From NCBI RefSeq assembly GCF_023897015.1, contig NZ_JAMHFY010000034.1:1-50839 (forward strand): 50,839 nt of DNA. Direction: 5' to 3'. A program made the position numbers and the translations under genes. A model generated the notes under the pieces. It saw nothing but the letters and a program-made list of their open reading frames with translations, ran no database searches and was not told where the DNA came from. Below, in pieces: positions 26,116 through 35,257 of the stretch (position 1 is the stretch's first letter; each line of letters begins with the position of its first letter). The DNA is from Desulfosporosinus nitroreducens. Lineage in GTDB: Bacteria > Bacillota > Desulfitobacteriia > Desulfitobacteriales > Desulfitobacteriaceae.

Positions 26116-27072
26116 TTAACGTTTGATGTACGTTTGCAGTACTTCCCAAAATTGAGGATAACTAAGGTTCATTTCCCAAAGTGCAACACCGCGTATGCCT
26201 TTCTGCGTTGCAAGCTCCAGTTTCTCTCTTAAGCTCCTTGGATCTTCAAAATATACTGTGTGACGAACTCCTCTAGTCTCGTATCGGAAATACGTGCTGC
26301 GTTGCCTTGCATCCCATTGTAACGGAGCACCGTATCGACGTGCAAGCTCTGTAGCCCGTTGATAACCGATAACTTTCCCTGTACCGTTCTCTGGCCAATC
26401 ATACCCATACATTGGAATTCCCATATAGATTTTGTCACGCGGAATATTGGCTATGGCATAATCTAATACTTGAGTAACCCAAGGAATTGAGGCTACCGAT
26501 CCTGGTTCGCTTTCCGACCAATGTTCTTCGTAAGTCATCAGAATTACTTCATCCACAGCTCGCCCAATTGGTCTATAATCAAATGACCCCCTCCAAGCGT
26601 TCAGAGGGTCATCAGAAGTTTTAGCTGGAACATCTATTGATACTACTAAATTTTCTTCTTTAAACATGGCGGACCAAGTTTGAATTAATTGACTAAAAAG
26701 CGGACGATCTGCAGGAGCCGCTTTTTCTAAATCAAGATTTACTCCATCCATTCGATACTCAACTAAAACATTACGTATGTTTCTCCAAACGAGGTTCGCT
26801 AATTCTTGTTCTCGTACTAAACGTCCTATCAAAGCTGTAGAAAACTGACCCTGCCTCGTTAAATTGCTAATGACTAAATATACCTTCATCCCCATGGTAT
26901 GGGCCTCTTCAATAAGTTGCCGACTTGGACGCCCAAGGATTGCTCCATTACTCTGAATAGACACCTCAAAAATCGCTAGTTCCTGTATGCTGTTCCCGTA
27001 ACGTTTTAAATAAGGATAACCCTTCGTTTGCTCCGTTAAGCCATTATAAAAGGCAAATACATTTAATGGCAT
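26116..27072 (-). CDS. Glycoside hydrolase family 18 protein
   Basis: A 318-residue (beta/alpha)8-barrel protein with the family 18 catalytic signature DGVNLDLEKA (DxxxDxE; the Glu is the acid/base), plus ILMTYEEHWSE and KIYMGIPMYGYDW typical of the YaaH/YvbX/SleL type of spore and cell-wall glucosaminidases. No LysM repeats and no signal peptide are seen. It probably acts on peptidoglycan, perhaps in the spore, but this is inference. I start at the ATG at 27072 (MPLNVFAFYNG), because AAGGGGG lies about 8 nt upstream; the longer frame to 27147 has no such support. Confidence 0.85.
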   Translation of the reverse strand: MPLNVFAFYNGLTEQTKGYPYLKRYGNSIQELAIFEVSIQSNGAILGRPSRQLIEEAHTMGMKVYLVISNLTRQGQFSTALIGRLVREQELANLVWRNIRNVLVEYRMDGVNLDLEKAAPADRPLFSQLIQTWSAMFKEENLVVSIDVPAKTSDDPLNAWRGSFDYRPIGRAVDEVILMTYEEHWSESEPGSVASIPWVTQVLDYAIANIPRDKIYMGIPMYGYDWPENGTGKVIGYQRATELARRYGAPLQWDARQRSTYFRYETRGVRHTVYFEDPRSLREKLELATQKGIRGVALWEMNLSYPQFWEVLQTYIKR

Positions 27073-27170
27073 ACTTATACCCCCTTTCCGACCATCATAT
27101 GCATAGAGGGAAAAAGAAGTGTAGCAGGCGCCTAATGGCAAAGGCAATATTTTAGTGTTCTAGATGGAAC

Positions 27171-28223
27171 TTACTTTGATTGACGACGAGCGAATACAGC
27201 AAGCTTTTCAGTTCGGCGCATTAGAATAGTGATCAGTATCGCAAAAACTACAAAGAGAACTACAAGGGCACTAATCCATTGTCCCTTTGCTCCAAGTACG
27301 GCAGCAACCCCAAAGCAAGCACTAATTCCATACATTAAAAATACAGCTTGCCTTTGAGTGAACCCAGCATCGAGTAAACGATGGTGCAGATGCCCTCGAT
27401 CAGCCATGGCAATAGATTGCCCGCGCAGTTTTCGCCGTATAATGGCAAAAGTTAGGTCTGTGACCGGCATGCCCAAAACTAGGAGCGGGAAAACCAAACC
27501 AAGAATTGTTGCAGTTTTAAGGAGGCCCATGATGGAAATCCCTCCAATAATATAACCTAGAAACATACTTCCGGAATCCCCCATGAAAACACGCGCTGGG
27601 GGGAAATTGAAAAACAGAAAACCGAGAAGCGCTCCGGCTAAAGCTAAGGTAAGATGAGCAGCTGGAAATTGATTAATCCCGTCCGCCGACCAAAACAGCA
27701 GAATAGCGACGATAAAACATATGCCGGCAGCCAGTCCATCCAATCCATCAGAAACATTCACTGTATTCACCAATCCGACTACCCAAAATAGCATGAGTAT
27801 AATGCCAACAGCACTTAGTCCATGATATGCAAAATTTAGAGGTTTGTCGAAGAACGGGAGGGAAATGAAATTCATAGAAAAATCAAAGAAGATCAGCACT
27901 GCCGCCGCCGCGATTTGCCAATACAGCTTATATAAAGGGCGAATTTCACGGATATCATCCCATATACCTACCGCTACAATGATGGTACTTCCAATAAATA
28001 AGCCCCAGATATTTTCACTCCAAGCTTGTGTCACCAAAGCAGTAATCCAAAAAGCCACATACAGTGCCAACCCGCCAAGACGTGGAATTGGTCGTCTGTG
28101 AATATGTCGCCCGCCCGGATAGGCAATTGCCCCCCACCGTTTTGCCAGTTTCATAGAAAATGGCGTAGCAATTACAGCAATCACTAAGGCCATTAAAAAT
28201 GTCAACCAATATCCATTCATCAT
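27171..28223 (-). CDS. Undecaprenyl-phosphate sugar-1-phosphate transferase (WecA/TagO/MraY family)
   Basis: A 350-residue integral membrane enzyme with about ten or eleven helices. It shows the family's loops: SDGLDGLAAG (the Asp-rich site), FMGDSGSMFLGY, and the HLHHRL motif (in ADRGHLHHRLLDAG) typical of WecA/TagO rather than MraY. It should transfer N-acetylhexosamine-1-phosphate to undecaprenyl phosphate, starting teichoic acid or other surface-polymer synthesis. It is away from the dcw cluster, consistent with not being MraY. The start has two adjacent ATGs and only a weak ribosome binding site. Confidence 0.92.
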   Translation of the reverse strand: MMNGYWLTFLMALVIAVIATPFSMKLAKRWGAIAYPGGRHIHRRPIPRLGGLALYVAFWITALVTQAWSENIWGLFIGSTIIVAVGIWDDIREIRPLYKLYWQIAAAAVLIFFDFSMNFISLPFFDKPLNFAYHGLSAVGIILMLFWVVGLVNTVNVSDGLDGLAAGICFIVAILLFWSADGINQFPAAHLTLALAGALLGFLFFNFPPARVFMGDSGSMFLGYIIGGISIMGLLKTATILGLVFPLLVLGMPVTDLTFAIIRRKLRGQSIAMADRGHLHHRLLDAGFTQRQAVFLMYGISACFGVAAVLGAKGQWISALVVLFVVFAILITILMRRTEKLAVFARRQSK

Positions 28224-28279
28224 GATTGTTCTTCAACCGCCTTTGCATTGCGTTTTGTTAACATGTGCTTTGCCCCTTT

Positions 28280-28750
28280 CTAGACAAGGTCCGGAAAATC
28301 CCATTGGCGTAACACTTCGTAAACGATAACAGCCACAGAATTTGATAGATTTAAGGAACGAGCATCCGCACGCATCGGCAATCGCAGTGCCGTTTCTGGA
28401 TAGCGCGCAATAATTTCAGGAGCCAGTCCTTTGGTTTCCTTCCCAAATAGAAGGTATCCTCCTAATTCATAGGAAATGTCCGTATAAGATCGCCCACCTT
28501 TAGTGGTTGCTAAATAACGAGGACCAACAGGGTTCTTTTCTTCAAACTCCGCAAAATTTTCATAAATATAAATATCTAAAAGATGCCAGTAGTCTAGACC
28601 AGCACGTTTTAGTTGTTTGTCATCAATGCTAAAACCTAATGGTTTAACTAGATGGAGTGCAGCTCCCGTCGCTGCACAAAGCCGTGCCACATTTCCTGTA
28701 TTCGGTGGAATTTCTGGTTCAACTAAGACAATATTCAGTCGCTTCTTCAA
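28280..28750 (-). CDS. trmL: tRNA (cytidine/uridine-34-2'-O)-methyltransferase
   Basis: SPOUT-family enzyme that methylates the ribose of the wobble nucleotide in tRNA-Leu. Family motifs are NIVLVEPEIPPNTGNVARL at the N-terminus, LLFGKETKGLAPEI and RSLNLSNSVAVIVYEVLRQ at the C-terminus (knot and SAM site). The correct start is probably TTG at 28750, giving MKKRLNIVLVEP and 156 residues, the usual length. AAAGGGG lies 10 nt upstream. A longer frame to 28849 would overlap the FmdB-like gene and add a non-conserved 33-residue tail. Confidence 0.93.
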   Translation of the reverse strand: MKKRLNIVLVEPEIPPNTGNVARLCAATGAALHLVKPLGFSIDDKQLKRAGLDYWHLLDIYIYENFAEFEEKNPVGPRYLATTKGGRSYTDISYELGGYLLFGKETKGLAPEIIARYPETALRLPMRADARSLNLSNSVAVIVYEVLRQWDFPDLV

Positions 28751-28766
28751 GAATATGGGTCCCCTT

Positions 28767-28982
28767 TCAATGACATCCTGCACAATTCCCACTACACCCT
28801 GGCGAACAGTTGCCGCTCCCGGCCCCTCCGCGTACTCCCAGACTTGCAAATCCTGAGATGTGTTTTATAAGCCCTGTGTTTCCACATTCCTCACACCTGA
28901 GTTGCGCCCCTTTTTCTCCTATTTTACATAATTCCGTGGTGACACCCCCACAGCTCGGACATCCAAATTCATAGATTGGCAT
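28767..28982 (-). CDS. FmdB-family zinc-ribbon protein
   Basis: A 71-residue protein beginning MPIYEFGCPSCG, with a second Cys pair in RCEECGN: the zinc ribbon of the FmdB/CxxC family. The C-terminus is Gly/Cys-rich (CSPGCSGNCAGCH), adding possible metal ligands. Function is unknown; FmdB was first noted as a putative regulator. The start at 28982 has GGAGGG about 9 nt upstream and matches the universal family start. It is 16 nt before trmL, likely one operon. Confidence 0.9.
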   Translation of the reverse strand: MPIYEFGCPSCGGVTTELCKIGEKGAQLRCEECGNTGLIKHISGFASLGVRGGAGSGNCSPGCSGNCAGCH

Positions 28983-29120
28983 ATAATGACTCCCTCCGCC
29001 ATGAACAATAAATTGATTAAGTAAGGTTTTTATCCTATCCAAACTATTATAACCTGAAATTCTGACAAACCCAACCTAATATTATCGAAACTTGTCACTC
29101 AAGCAATATCCTTAAATTAC

Positions 29121-29390
29121 TTAGCCAAATATTAGGATTAAGCCTACAAGTATAAGTAACAAACCTGCAGCAGCTCCCCCTTCTCCTAGAACATCTATGC
29201 TAAACATTAACATCTTAACCCAAGATTTTTTGAGCCCATACCCTTTTATATCTTTAACCGTATACCCTATGAATCCTATCCCTATGCAAATCAGAATTAT
29301 CCCACCGATTGCCTTCATGCTACACACCGCCACTTTGCAGAGATTTTGATAAATCAGACAGACTTTCCCTAATGTGCTTAGTCTACTCAT
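29121..29390 (-). CDS. Small two-helix membrane protein
   Basis: An 89-codon frame with two hydrophobic segments (IGGIILICIGIGFIGY, about 28-43, and AAAGLLLILVGLILIFG at the end). No family is recognised. AGGGG precedes the first ATG; an alternative start at codon 25 (MKAIGG, 29318) would leave the two helices intact and looks more like a natural N-terminus. Its reality is moderately supported by the helix pattern and the Gly-rich second helix. Confidence 0.5.
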   Translation of the reverse strand: MSRLSTLGKVCLIYQNLCKVAVCSMKAIGGIILICIGIGFIGYTVKDIKGYGLKKSWVKMLMFSIDVLGEGGAAAGLLLILVGLILIFG

Positions 29391-29672
29391 TATCTTGCCC
29401 CTGATTCAATTACGGGACCTCTATCAGCTTCAGCATGAGAACATATTATTTAAAATATGTGGACGGGAAAATAGAAACAGATAATACAGACAATTAAGAA
29501 AGATATTTTGTATACATACAGGAAAAGCCTAGATGTTTCGTCTCGTTTTTGGTAAAGTTAATACCAACCTAAAAAAGGATTACCATGGCACGAAATCGTC
29601 CTCCTAATTTTGATCTTTTATAAGAATAAAATGCGTGTTATGATGTGTTATATAGTAAGAGGAGTGGATTTA

Positions 29673-30170
29673 ATGCTCAGTGAAAAGGATCGCAGACTGC
29701 TCAAACTCATTTCCGAAGATTGTAGACTTAAGCCTGAAGAGCTTTCTGTTCAAACCGGATTGTCACCAGAATACATCACGAAACGTATTAAGGATTGGGA
29801 AAACGAAAAAGTAATCGTCGGCTATCAACCCATGATCAACTGGGACCGGACCGGCGATGAAAAGGTATCTGCTCTGATTGAAGTGAAAGTCTTGCCCCAA
29901 CGGGGCTATGGCTTTGATAAGATCGCCAAACGTTTGCAGAAATATCCTGAGATCAAAGCGCTTTTTTTGATGTCCGGAGGATATGACTTATCCCTGCTTA
30001 TCGAAGGTAAAACCATGCAAGATGTCGCCCTTTTTGTGGCTGAAAAGTTGGCCCCTCTTGAACATGTTCAGAGTACAGCGACCCACTTTGTGCTTCGCCG
30101 CTATAAGCAAGACGGAATAGAGCTTATGGGTGAAGAAGAGACGCTCCAACGTCTGGTGGTGTCACCATGA
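29673..30170 (+). CDS. Lrp/AsnC-family transcriptional regulator (AlaR-like)
   Basis: A 165-residue regulator with an N-terminal HTH (DRRLLKLISEDCRLKPEELSVQTGLSPEYITKRIKDWE, split around the recognition helix) and a C-terminal RAM ligand domain (VSALIEVKVLPQRGYGFDKI to GGYDLSLLIEGKTM). GAGGAG 9 nt before the ATG at 29673 supports that start over the ATG 21 codons earlier. It overlaps the aminotransferase gene by 4 nt (ATGA). The same pair in Bacillus is yugG-yugH, where the regulator responds to alanine, so an alanine-sensing role is plausible. Confidence 0.9.
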   Translation: MLSEKDRRLLKLISEDCRLKPEELSVQTGLSPEYITKRIKDWENEKVIVGYQPMINWDRTGDEKVSALIEVKVLPQRGYGFDKIAKRLQKYPEIKALFLMSGGYDLSLLIEGKTMQDVALFVAEKLAPLEHVQSTATHFVLRRYKQDGIELMGEEETLQRLVVSP

Positions 30171-31336
30171 ATAATTATTTGGCCACCCATGTTGCAACCC
30201 TTCCCCCCTCGGGAATCCGAAAGTTCTTTGACCTTGTCGCGACTATGAAAGATGTCATTTCATTAGGGGTTGGAGAACCAGACTTTGTCACTCCCTGGAC
30301 AGTCAGAGAAAGTGGCATCTTTTCTCTGGAAGAAGGACAGACCATGTATACCAGTAACGCAGGTCTTTTTGAGTTGCGTGATGAGCTGTCCCACCATCTG
30401 AATAAAACCTTAAATCTTTCCTACGACCCACATCATGAGATTCTAATCACCTCTGGAGCGAGCGAGGCCGTCGACCTCGTGATGCGAGCTGTACTGGGAC
30501 CAGGAGATGTTGTCTTAGTTCCCGATCCATCCTACGTATCCTATGCTCCGTGTGCCATATTGGCAGGGGCAAGTGTCAACTACGTTCCAACTTATGCCAA
30601 AGAAAATTTCCGCTTGCGCGTAGAAGACTTAGCAAGAGCCTATACTCCTAAAGCTAAGCTCTTAGTACTCTCCTATCCGAATAACCCTACAGGAGCGATT
30701 ATGAATCGCGAGGATTTGCTTCCCATTGCCGATTTCGTGAATGAGCACGATCTTCTTGTCCTTGCCGATGATATCTATTCCGACCTCACCTATGACGAGA
30801 CACATGTCTCTTTTGCCAGCTTACCCGGAATGCGGGACCGCACTCTCTTTGTGAGTGGATTCTCAAAGTCATACGCCATGACCGGTTGGAGAATTGGATA
30901 CGTTGCCGGTCATGCTGATCTGGTTCAAGGAATGACTAAAATTCATCAATACACAATGCTTTGCGCACCCATCATGGGGCAATTTGCCGCCATAGAAGCA
31001 TTGCGGTCTGCCAATGAAGCAAAAAACGATATGGTCACAGCCTATGACAGGCGACGACGTCTTATGGTTCACGGCTTTCGACAGATGGGCCTCGATTGTT
31101 TCGAACCCTTAGGTGCCTTTTATGTTTTCCCAGATATCTCCAAAACAAAATTATCTTCAGAAGAATTCGCTGAACAGCTCTTAATAGAAGAGCAAGTAGC
31201 TGTCGTTCCGGGAACTGCATTTGGCCCTTCCGGAGAAGGCCATATTCGCTGTTCTTACGCATATTCCATGGAGCAACTTCAGGAAGCCCTTAAACGCATT
31301 TCCCATTTTGTGGAGCGGAGATTAACCAATCTATAA
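30167..31336 (+). CDS. PLP-dependent aminotransferase, class I (alanine transaminase-like)
   Basis: A 389-residue fold-type I aminotransferase. The PLP lysine is in SGFSKSYAMTGWRIGY; other conserved parts are GVGEPDFVTPW near the N-terminus, TSGASEAVDLVMRA, YPNNPTGA, LADDIYSDLTYD and the substrate-carboxylate Arg in GHIRCSYAYS. It is closest to the YugH/AlaT and aspartate-aminotransferase-like group; the exact substrate cannot be fixed from sequence. It is translationally coupled to the Lrp-type gene before it, which probably controls it. Confidence 0.93.
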   Translation: MNNYLATHVATLPPSGIRKFFDLVATMKDVISLGVGEPDFVTPWTVRESGIFSLEEGQTMYTSNAGLFELRDELSHHLNKTLNLSYDPHHEILITSGASEAVDLVMRAVLGPGDVVLVPDPSYVSYAPCAILAGASVNYVPTYAKENFRLRVEDLARAYTPKAKLLVLSYPNNPTGAIMNREDLLPIADFVNEHDLLVLADDIYSDLTYDETHVSFASLPGMRDRTLFVSGFSKSYAMTGWRIGYVAGHADLVQGMTKIHQYTMLCAPIMGQFAAIEALRSANEAKNDMVTAYDRRRRLMVHGFRQMGLDCFEPLGAFYVFPDISKTKLSSEEFAEQLLIEEQVAVVPGTAFGPSGEGHIRCSYAYSMEQLQEALKRISHFVERRLTNL

Positions 31337-31447
31337 GAATTTGAGGGTCTGAATATAATTCTGAATATAATTAAGGCATACTGTCCTTTAACTAAAATGG
31401 GTCCTATGTCAAGGACAATATTAAAACGTCTAAATAAGAATACCCTC

Positions 31448-31486
31448 ATACCCTCATGTCATAATTATGATATGAGGGTATTCTCT
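31448..31486 (+). terminator. Terminator of the Lrp/aminotransferase operon
   Basis: ATACCCTCAT (31448-31457) pairs with ATGAGGGTAT (31472-31481), enclosing a further self-complementary segment TCATAATTATGA, followed by TCTCTAT. It lies 112 nt after the aminotransferase. Confidence 0.65.
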
Positions 31487-31570
31487 ATATCTTCACTGGA
31501 TAAACCTGGTTTTTCAAGTAAAGAGCATTATTGATTTGGTTCATATTCTTCAATATCTAATTCAATCATT

Positions 31571-31592
31571 CACTTAATCGCACGATTAAGTG
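31571..31592 (+). promoter_or_regulatory. Perfect 10-bp palindrome upstream of the flavodoxin gene
   Basis: CACTTAATCG and CGATTAAGTG are exact complements separated by CA. TATAAT at 31635-31640 is a plausible -10, so the palindrome would lie just upstream of the -35 region. It is a candidate operator for a dimeric regulator that is not encoded in this window. Confidence 0.5.
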
Positions 31593-31682
31593 ATGAACTC
31601 TCAATCTTGCTAGTAAATGAATCTAAGACCGTTATATAATGGTAAATAATATGCCTTTATTTATACAAAGGAGAGATTGTCT

Positions 31683-32159
31683 TTGAGAACACTAATTATC
31701 TTTTCATCCTCTCATGGAACAACAGAAAAAGCAGCTCAATTACTTAAGAAACAACTTAACGGAGAGGTCGAATTAATAAACTTAAAGAAGTTATCAAACC
31801 CTCCTCTTACCGACTATGATTCTGTAATACTCGGAAGTTCTATCTATGCGGGTTCTGTCAAATCAAAAGTAAAACAATTTATTAAACAGAATCAAAAAAG
31901 TTTAATGACCAAACATCTTGGGCTCTTTCTTTGTTGCATGTTTGAGGGAGAAAAGGCCGAGCAACAATTTGAAACAACTTATCCAAAAGAATTACGAGAA
32001 CATTCTAAGGCGAACGGGTTGTTTGGTGGAGAATTTATGGTGTCCAAAATGAACTTCATAGAGCGTCAAATTGTAAAAAAGGTTGCTGGGGTTACCAGCG
32101 ATGTTTCTAAAATCAATGTTGAGGAAATAGAACGATTTGCGAAAAAGTTGAATGCGTGA
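31683..32159 (+). CDS. Flavodoxin-domain protein (HemG-like)
   Basis: A 158-residue FMN-binding protein. The phosphate-binding loop is SSSHGTTEKAA near the N-terminus; ILGSSIYAGSVKSKVKQFI and LFLCCMF follow, as in flavodoxin-like proteins related to HemG. Possible roles are electron transfer or a quinone-linked oxidase; the specific role is not clear. Translation probably begins at TTG 31683, 9 nt after AAGGAG; another TTG two codons earlier is too close to that site. It appears monocistronic. Confidence 0.82.
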   Translation: MRTLIIFSSSHGTTEKAAQLLKKQLNGEVELINLKKLSNPPLTDYDSVILGSSIYAGSVKSKVKQFIKQNQKSLMTKHLGLFLCCMFEGEKAEQQFETTYPKELREHSKANGLFGGEFMVSKMNFIERQIVKKVAGVTSDVSKINVEEIERFAKKLNA

Positions 32160-32948
32160 ATGACTCACCATCCATCCGTTAATCTTCTATCTATCGATTC
32201 AGCCTCTAACTTAAGGTCTGAAAACCTCCAAAACGATTTTAGCTGTTGTTCTATTTTTCTTATTAACAGGCAGCTCAAGATATTTTTAGAAATCTACGAG
32301 ATGAGATTGGCATGAAGCTGGAAATCAAAGAGAAGTAATAGGGTGAGTCTTGTCGCAAAAAGGACCCCGCTACGGAGAACAGCCTGTCCCAAATACGAAA
32401 ACGTTGTCGTATTTGGGACAGGCTGTTTTATGCGATCTAGCACACTCGCGAGCCTGACCCCCTATTCTGTAACTAAAGGGTAAGCGATAGAACAAATAGC
32501 TTGGTACAAAAAATTCGCCCAGGGCATGCAACTGTCCCAATAGTTCCGGCTTGTTATGAAAATCCAGATTGGGCAGATCTCTGAATATGTGAACTAGATA
32601 TGCCTAAGAATCCTAACCATTAGCTTTAGCCGTTTCTATGATGCTGAATACAAGTACACTGGCTAAGGTAACCAAAAACTTCAGTTATTGAATTAAAAAG
32701 ACCGAAGAATTATTATGTAGAGGGGAGTTAAATGCTACTCCCCTCTACGATGTCTAGCGCCTGATAAATTCCGAATCAGAATTTGATAAACTAATTACAA
32801 TATCTCTCATTAATCGCCATGGACATCACTGACCATCAAACATCCGGTAATGCAAAATAACAAGCTGACTAAAAGGAAAGTTGCCTCCTCCTATTCCACG
32901 TAAAAAGAGAAAACTAAAGTACATTCCTCAACTACTTCAACTTCAGGT
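32160..32948. other. Long gene-free region between flavodoxin and queG
   Basis: I find no supported gene in this 789-bp stretch. It holds the strong terminator at 32379-32430 and a 12-bp hairpin (GTAGAGGGGAGT 32717-32728 with 32737-32748) without a T-run. A 23-codon open stretch ending in GMKLEIKEK and TAA near 32335 looks like the tail of a protein but has an in-frame stop just upstream, so it may be a gene remnant. Confidence 0.45.
32379..32430 (+). terminator. Strong rho-independent terminator
   Basis: A 19-bp perfect stem (ACAGCCTGTCCCAAATACG at 32379-32397 with 32408-32426) with a 10-nt loop is followed by TTTTA. It lies about 220 nt downstream of the flavodoxin gene. Confidence 0.8.
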
Positions 32949-34001
32949 TTACTCACATCTTTCAGAACTATCCTGAAGGTATGGCAAAATCATCGGCGGA
33001 ACCGATCTATCCTTTTCGCGATCTTTCAACCATTGATCGCTTCTATTTACCTGACCATTACCCAAGGCTAAAAAGGCATTTCTCTGAAGAACGCCCTTAC
33101 CACGCCATCCTGCTGCGGTCACTTTATAACGTTTTATAAACTCGCCTTTGGTTAAATTAAGAGTTTCGAGTAGATTAACCCCTCGACTGTGTGGAATCGG
33201 GGCTTTAGATAGACTGGCAGTTAGATCTGTAGACAAGTGTTCCTTCCTCAGCCAGTTTTGATTGTGCGGGCACACCTCTTGACAAGTATCGCAACCAAAA
33301 ATTCGCAACCCAAAGAGGTGCTGCTCTTCAGGAGTGAGCACCTCTTTGCTCTGAGTCAGATAAGAAACACATTTTTTGGCTGCAAAGGGTTCTTTGCCTA
33401 GAATCTGGGCCGGACATGCCTGAACACATTTTTGGCAACTTCCGCATTGTCCGGGGGGTAAAGGCTCATCAGGTATAATCTCTTGATCTAAAAGAAGCAG
33501 GGCAAGGACCACAAAAGAACCCTGCCCTGGAATTATCAGTTGCTGGTTCCGGCCAATCCAGCCAATCCCGGCACGTGTCGCAAAGGCACGCTCAACTAAA
33601 GGTCCTGTATCCACTTGTGATTGAGTTGATCCCAGCCAACCATTCTTAACCATAGTATCAATTAGCTGATTGATTTTCCGAAAAACAACTCGGTGATAGT
33701 CCTCCCCCACTGCCGAGCGTGCTATTACACCCTCTCCTTCCTGAGGGGGAACCGTTAAAGGAAGCGGAAAGACTAAGGCAACGACCGTCCGACAATCTTG
33801 CCAGACTGCCTGAGGATCAATCCGTTGTTGAATTTCTTTGCTTTCAAAAGGTGTCACCAAACCCTGATCAATTCGCACTTGTAACAAGTGAGCCAGTCTA
33901 TCAATGGGCTCAGACGTGGTAAACCCAACTGAGACAAACCCCAATTCGTTTGCCCATTTTTTTATGTTCATTTTCCACATTGTCTGTTCAAGTATGTCCA
34001 T
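32949..34001 (-). CDS. queG: Epoxyqueuosine reductase
   Basis: Last step of queuosine synthesis in tRNA: reduces epoxyqueuosine to queuosine using cobalamin and two 4Fe-4S clusters. The 350-residue protein shows the ferredoxin motifs CGSCQKCVQACPAQIL and FGCDTCQEVCPHN, and the family's VDTGPLVERAFATRAGIGWIG active-site segment (split by position here). The start at 34001 (MDILEQTM) has AAGGAAA about 6 nt upstream and removes a non-conserved 21-residue extension. A C-terminal HEAT-like tail is short. It stands alone; no other queuosine genes are near. Confidence 0.95.
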   Translation of the reverse strand: MDILEQTMWKMNIKKWANELGFVSVGFTTSEPIDRLAHLLQVRIDQGLVTPFESKEIQQRIDPQAVWQDCRTVVALVFPLPLTVPPQEGEGVIARSAVGEDYHRVVFRKINQLIDTMVKNGWLGSTQSQVDTGPLVERAFATRAGIGWIGRNQQLIIPGQGSFVVLALLLLDQEIIPDEPLPPGQCGSCQKCVQACPAQILGKEPFAAKKCVSYLTQSKEVLTPEEQHLFGLRIFGCDTCQEVCPHNQNWLRKEHLSTDLTASLSKAPIPHSRGVNLLETLNLTKGEFIKRYKVTAAGWRGKGVLQRNAFLALGNGQVNRSDQWLKDREKDRSVPPMILPYLQDSSERCE

Positions 34002-34332
34002 GGGCTTTCCTTCCCGAGTAAGTTTCTCATTGCGCTCTAAGTCACTTCTGTCTAGAATAAACATTTTCTCGTTTATGTTTAATGCTTAGTTCATCCAGAG
34101 CGGTTTGCGACCAATAGACGAGAGACGTTATAGGCTTTGTCCATGCTCAAATTCCTCAACCTATTTTCTCAAATACTATAGCCCTACTTCTTTTGCGTAA
34201 ACACGTACGTTTTCTTGATCTTCACGGCTTTTTGGGATTTGACGAATAAGTTCCTTATTCCATTATACCATACCTTAGATTTGGGAAACCATAAATTAAC
34301 AATCACCATCTGGTTTTTACACATCTGACACA
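34002..34332. other. Intergenic region upstream of queG
   Basis: It should hold the queG promoter. A 69-codon minus-strand frame at 34184-34393 overlaps the terminator hairpin and has no family or ribosome binding site, so I do not call it a gene. Confidence 0.4.
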
Positions 34333-34373
34333 AAAGCATAAAACCATCGCTAACTACAATGGTTTTATGCTTT
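34333..34373 (-). terminator. Terminator of the rubredoxin/flavin reductase gene
   Basis: A 15-bp perfect stem (34333-34347 with 34359-34373: AAAGCATAAAACCAT and its complement) with an 11-nt loop, followed on the minus strand by TGTGTC. T-tracts are built into both ends of the stem, so it may act in both directions. Confidence 0.75.
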
Positions 34374-34413
34374 AAAGAAAATCCCGTATTCATCTTAAAG
34401 TAAGCCAGATAGT

Positions 34414-35055
34414 TTACTTAGACGCCCTAAAAAAGGCATAGGTCATTGGATCCCCTTCTTGCAGGATTTCCCCTGCCGTAACATCCCCAAGAAATAACGT
34501 ATGGGTTCCGGAATCTAACTGCCCTGTAACCGTTGCCTCCATGGTTACAAGCACATCGTCAAGTAAGAGAATTCCCGACTTTCCGCGATGAACTGCAACA
34601 CCCTCAAACTTATTGACATCCCGACCTGATCGGTAACCAAACCCACGGGCATAGTCATGACCCGTTTGACTTAATACTGAAACCCCAAACTTGCCACTCT
34701 TCTGAATTAACTCATGAGTATAGTTTTGTTTATTAATCCCAATAGCTACTTTTGCGGGGTCAGATGTAATTTGAAAACAGGTGTTTGCACATTGCCCGTT
34801 ATCCTTACCTTCAGCGTGAGCCGTAATAATATAGAGACCATAGGAAATTCGATAAAGTGCTTGACGAATTGCAGCTGCTTTATCTGGCTGAACGGTTACC
34901 GGCTTAGGAACTGATTTCACTTCGGCACTAGCTTCCTTCTCATCCGTAACTAGTTCAAAGTAACTCGCATCATAACCGCAAATTGGACAGGTTTCTGGCG
35001 GATTCTCCCCAGTATGTATATACCCGCATATGGTACAACGCCAACGTTTTTCCAT
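34414..35055 (-). CDS. Rubredoxin-like/flavin reductase fusion protein
   Basis: A 213-residue protein with two domains. The N-terminus is a rubrerythrin-type rubredoxin domain (WRCTICGYIHTGENPPETCPIC, broken here only by reading, Cys pairs at about 7/10 and 23/26) binding one iron. Residues 60-210 form an FMN-binding flavin reductase-like split barrel (GLYIITAHAEGKDNGQCANT; KFGVSVLSQTGHDYARGFGY; LFLGDVTAGEIL). In acetogens and sulfate reducers related proteins (high molecular weight rubredoxin) carry electrons to oxygen-reducing flavoproteins. Here the rubredoxin part is N-terminal, whereas the described acetogen protein has it at the C-terminus. A role in oxidative stress defence is inferred. 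Confidence 0.88.
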   Translation of the reverse strand: MEKRWRCTICGYIHTGENPPETCPICGYDASYFELVTDEKEASAEVKSVPKPVTVQPDKAAAIRQALYRISYGLYIITAHAEGKDNGQCANTCFQITSDPAKVAIGINKQNYTHELIQKSGKFGVSVLSQTGHDYARGFGYRSGRDVNKFEGVAVHRGKSGILLLDDVLVTMEATVTGQLDSGTHTLFLGDVTAGEILQEGDPMTYAFFRASK

Positions 35056-35257
35056 TAATTAACACCGTCCTTCGTTGAAATTATTGTAACTTAATAATTC
35101 ATTTAGGTCAAGATATTTATAAGCTACAATCAATCGTTTTAATATTAATGATGATCCCACTCCTGCTTCTTGGAAGACTTGACTGGTTCCAAACTTCCGC
35201 CGAAGGCCATGACTCGAAAAGGACGTAGATAAAGCATCGCCCTGGGATGACAAGGTA

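Noticed and set aside
32270-32340. Possible C-terminal gene fragment (ending GMKLEIKEK)
   Set aside because: Only about 23 codons after an in-frame stop; too short to assign.
34184-34393. 69-codon ORF downstream of the rubredoxin fusion
   Set aside because: Contains the terminator stem of the neighbouring gene and has no supporting signal.
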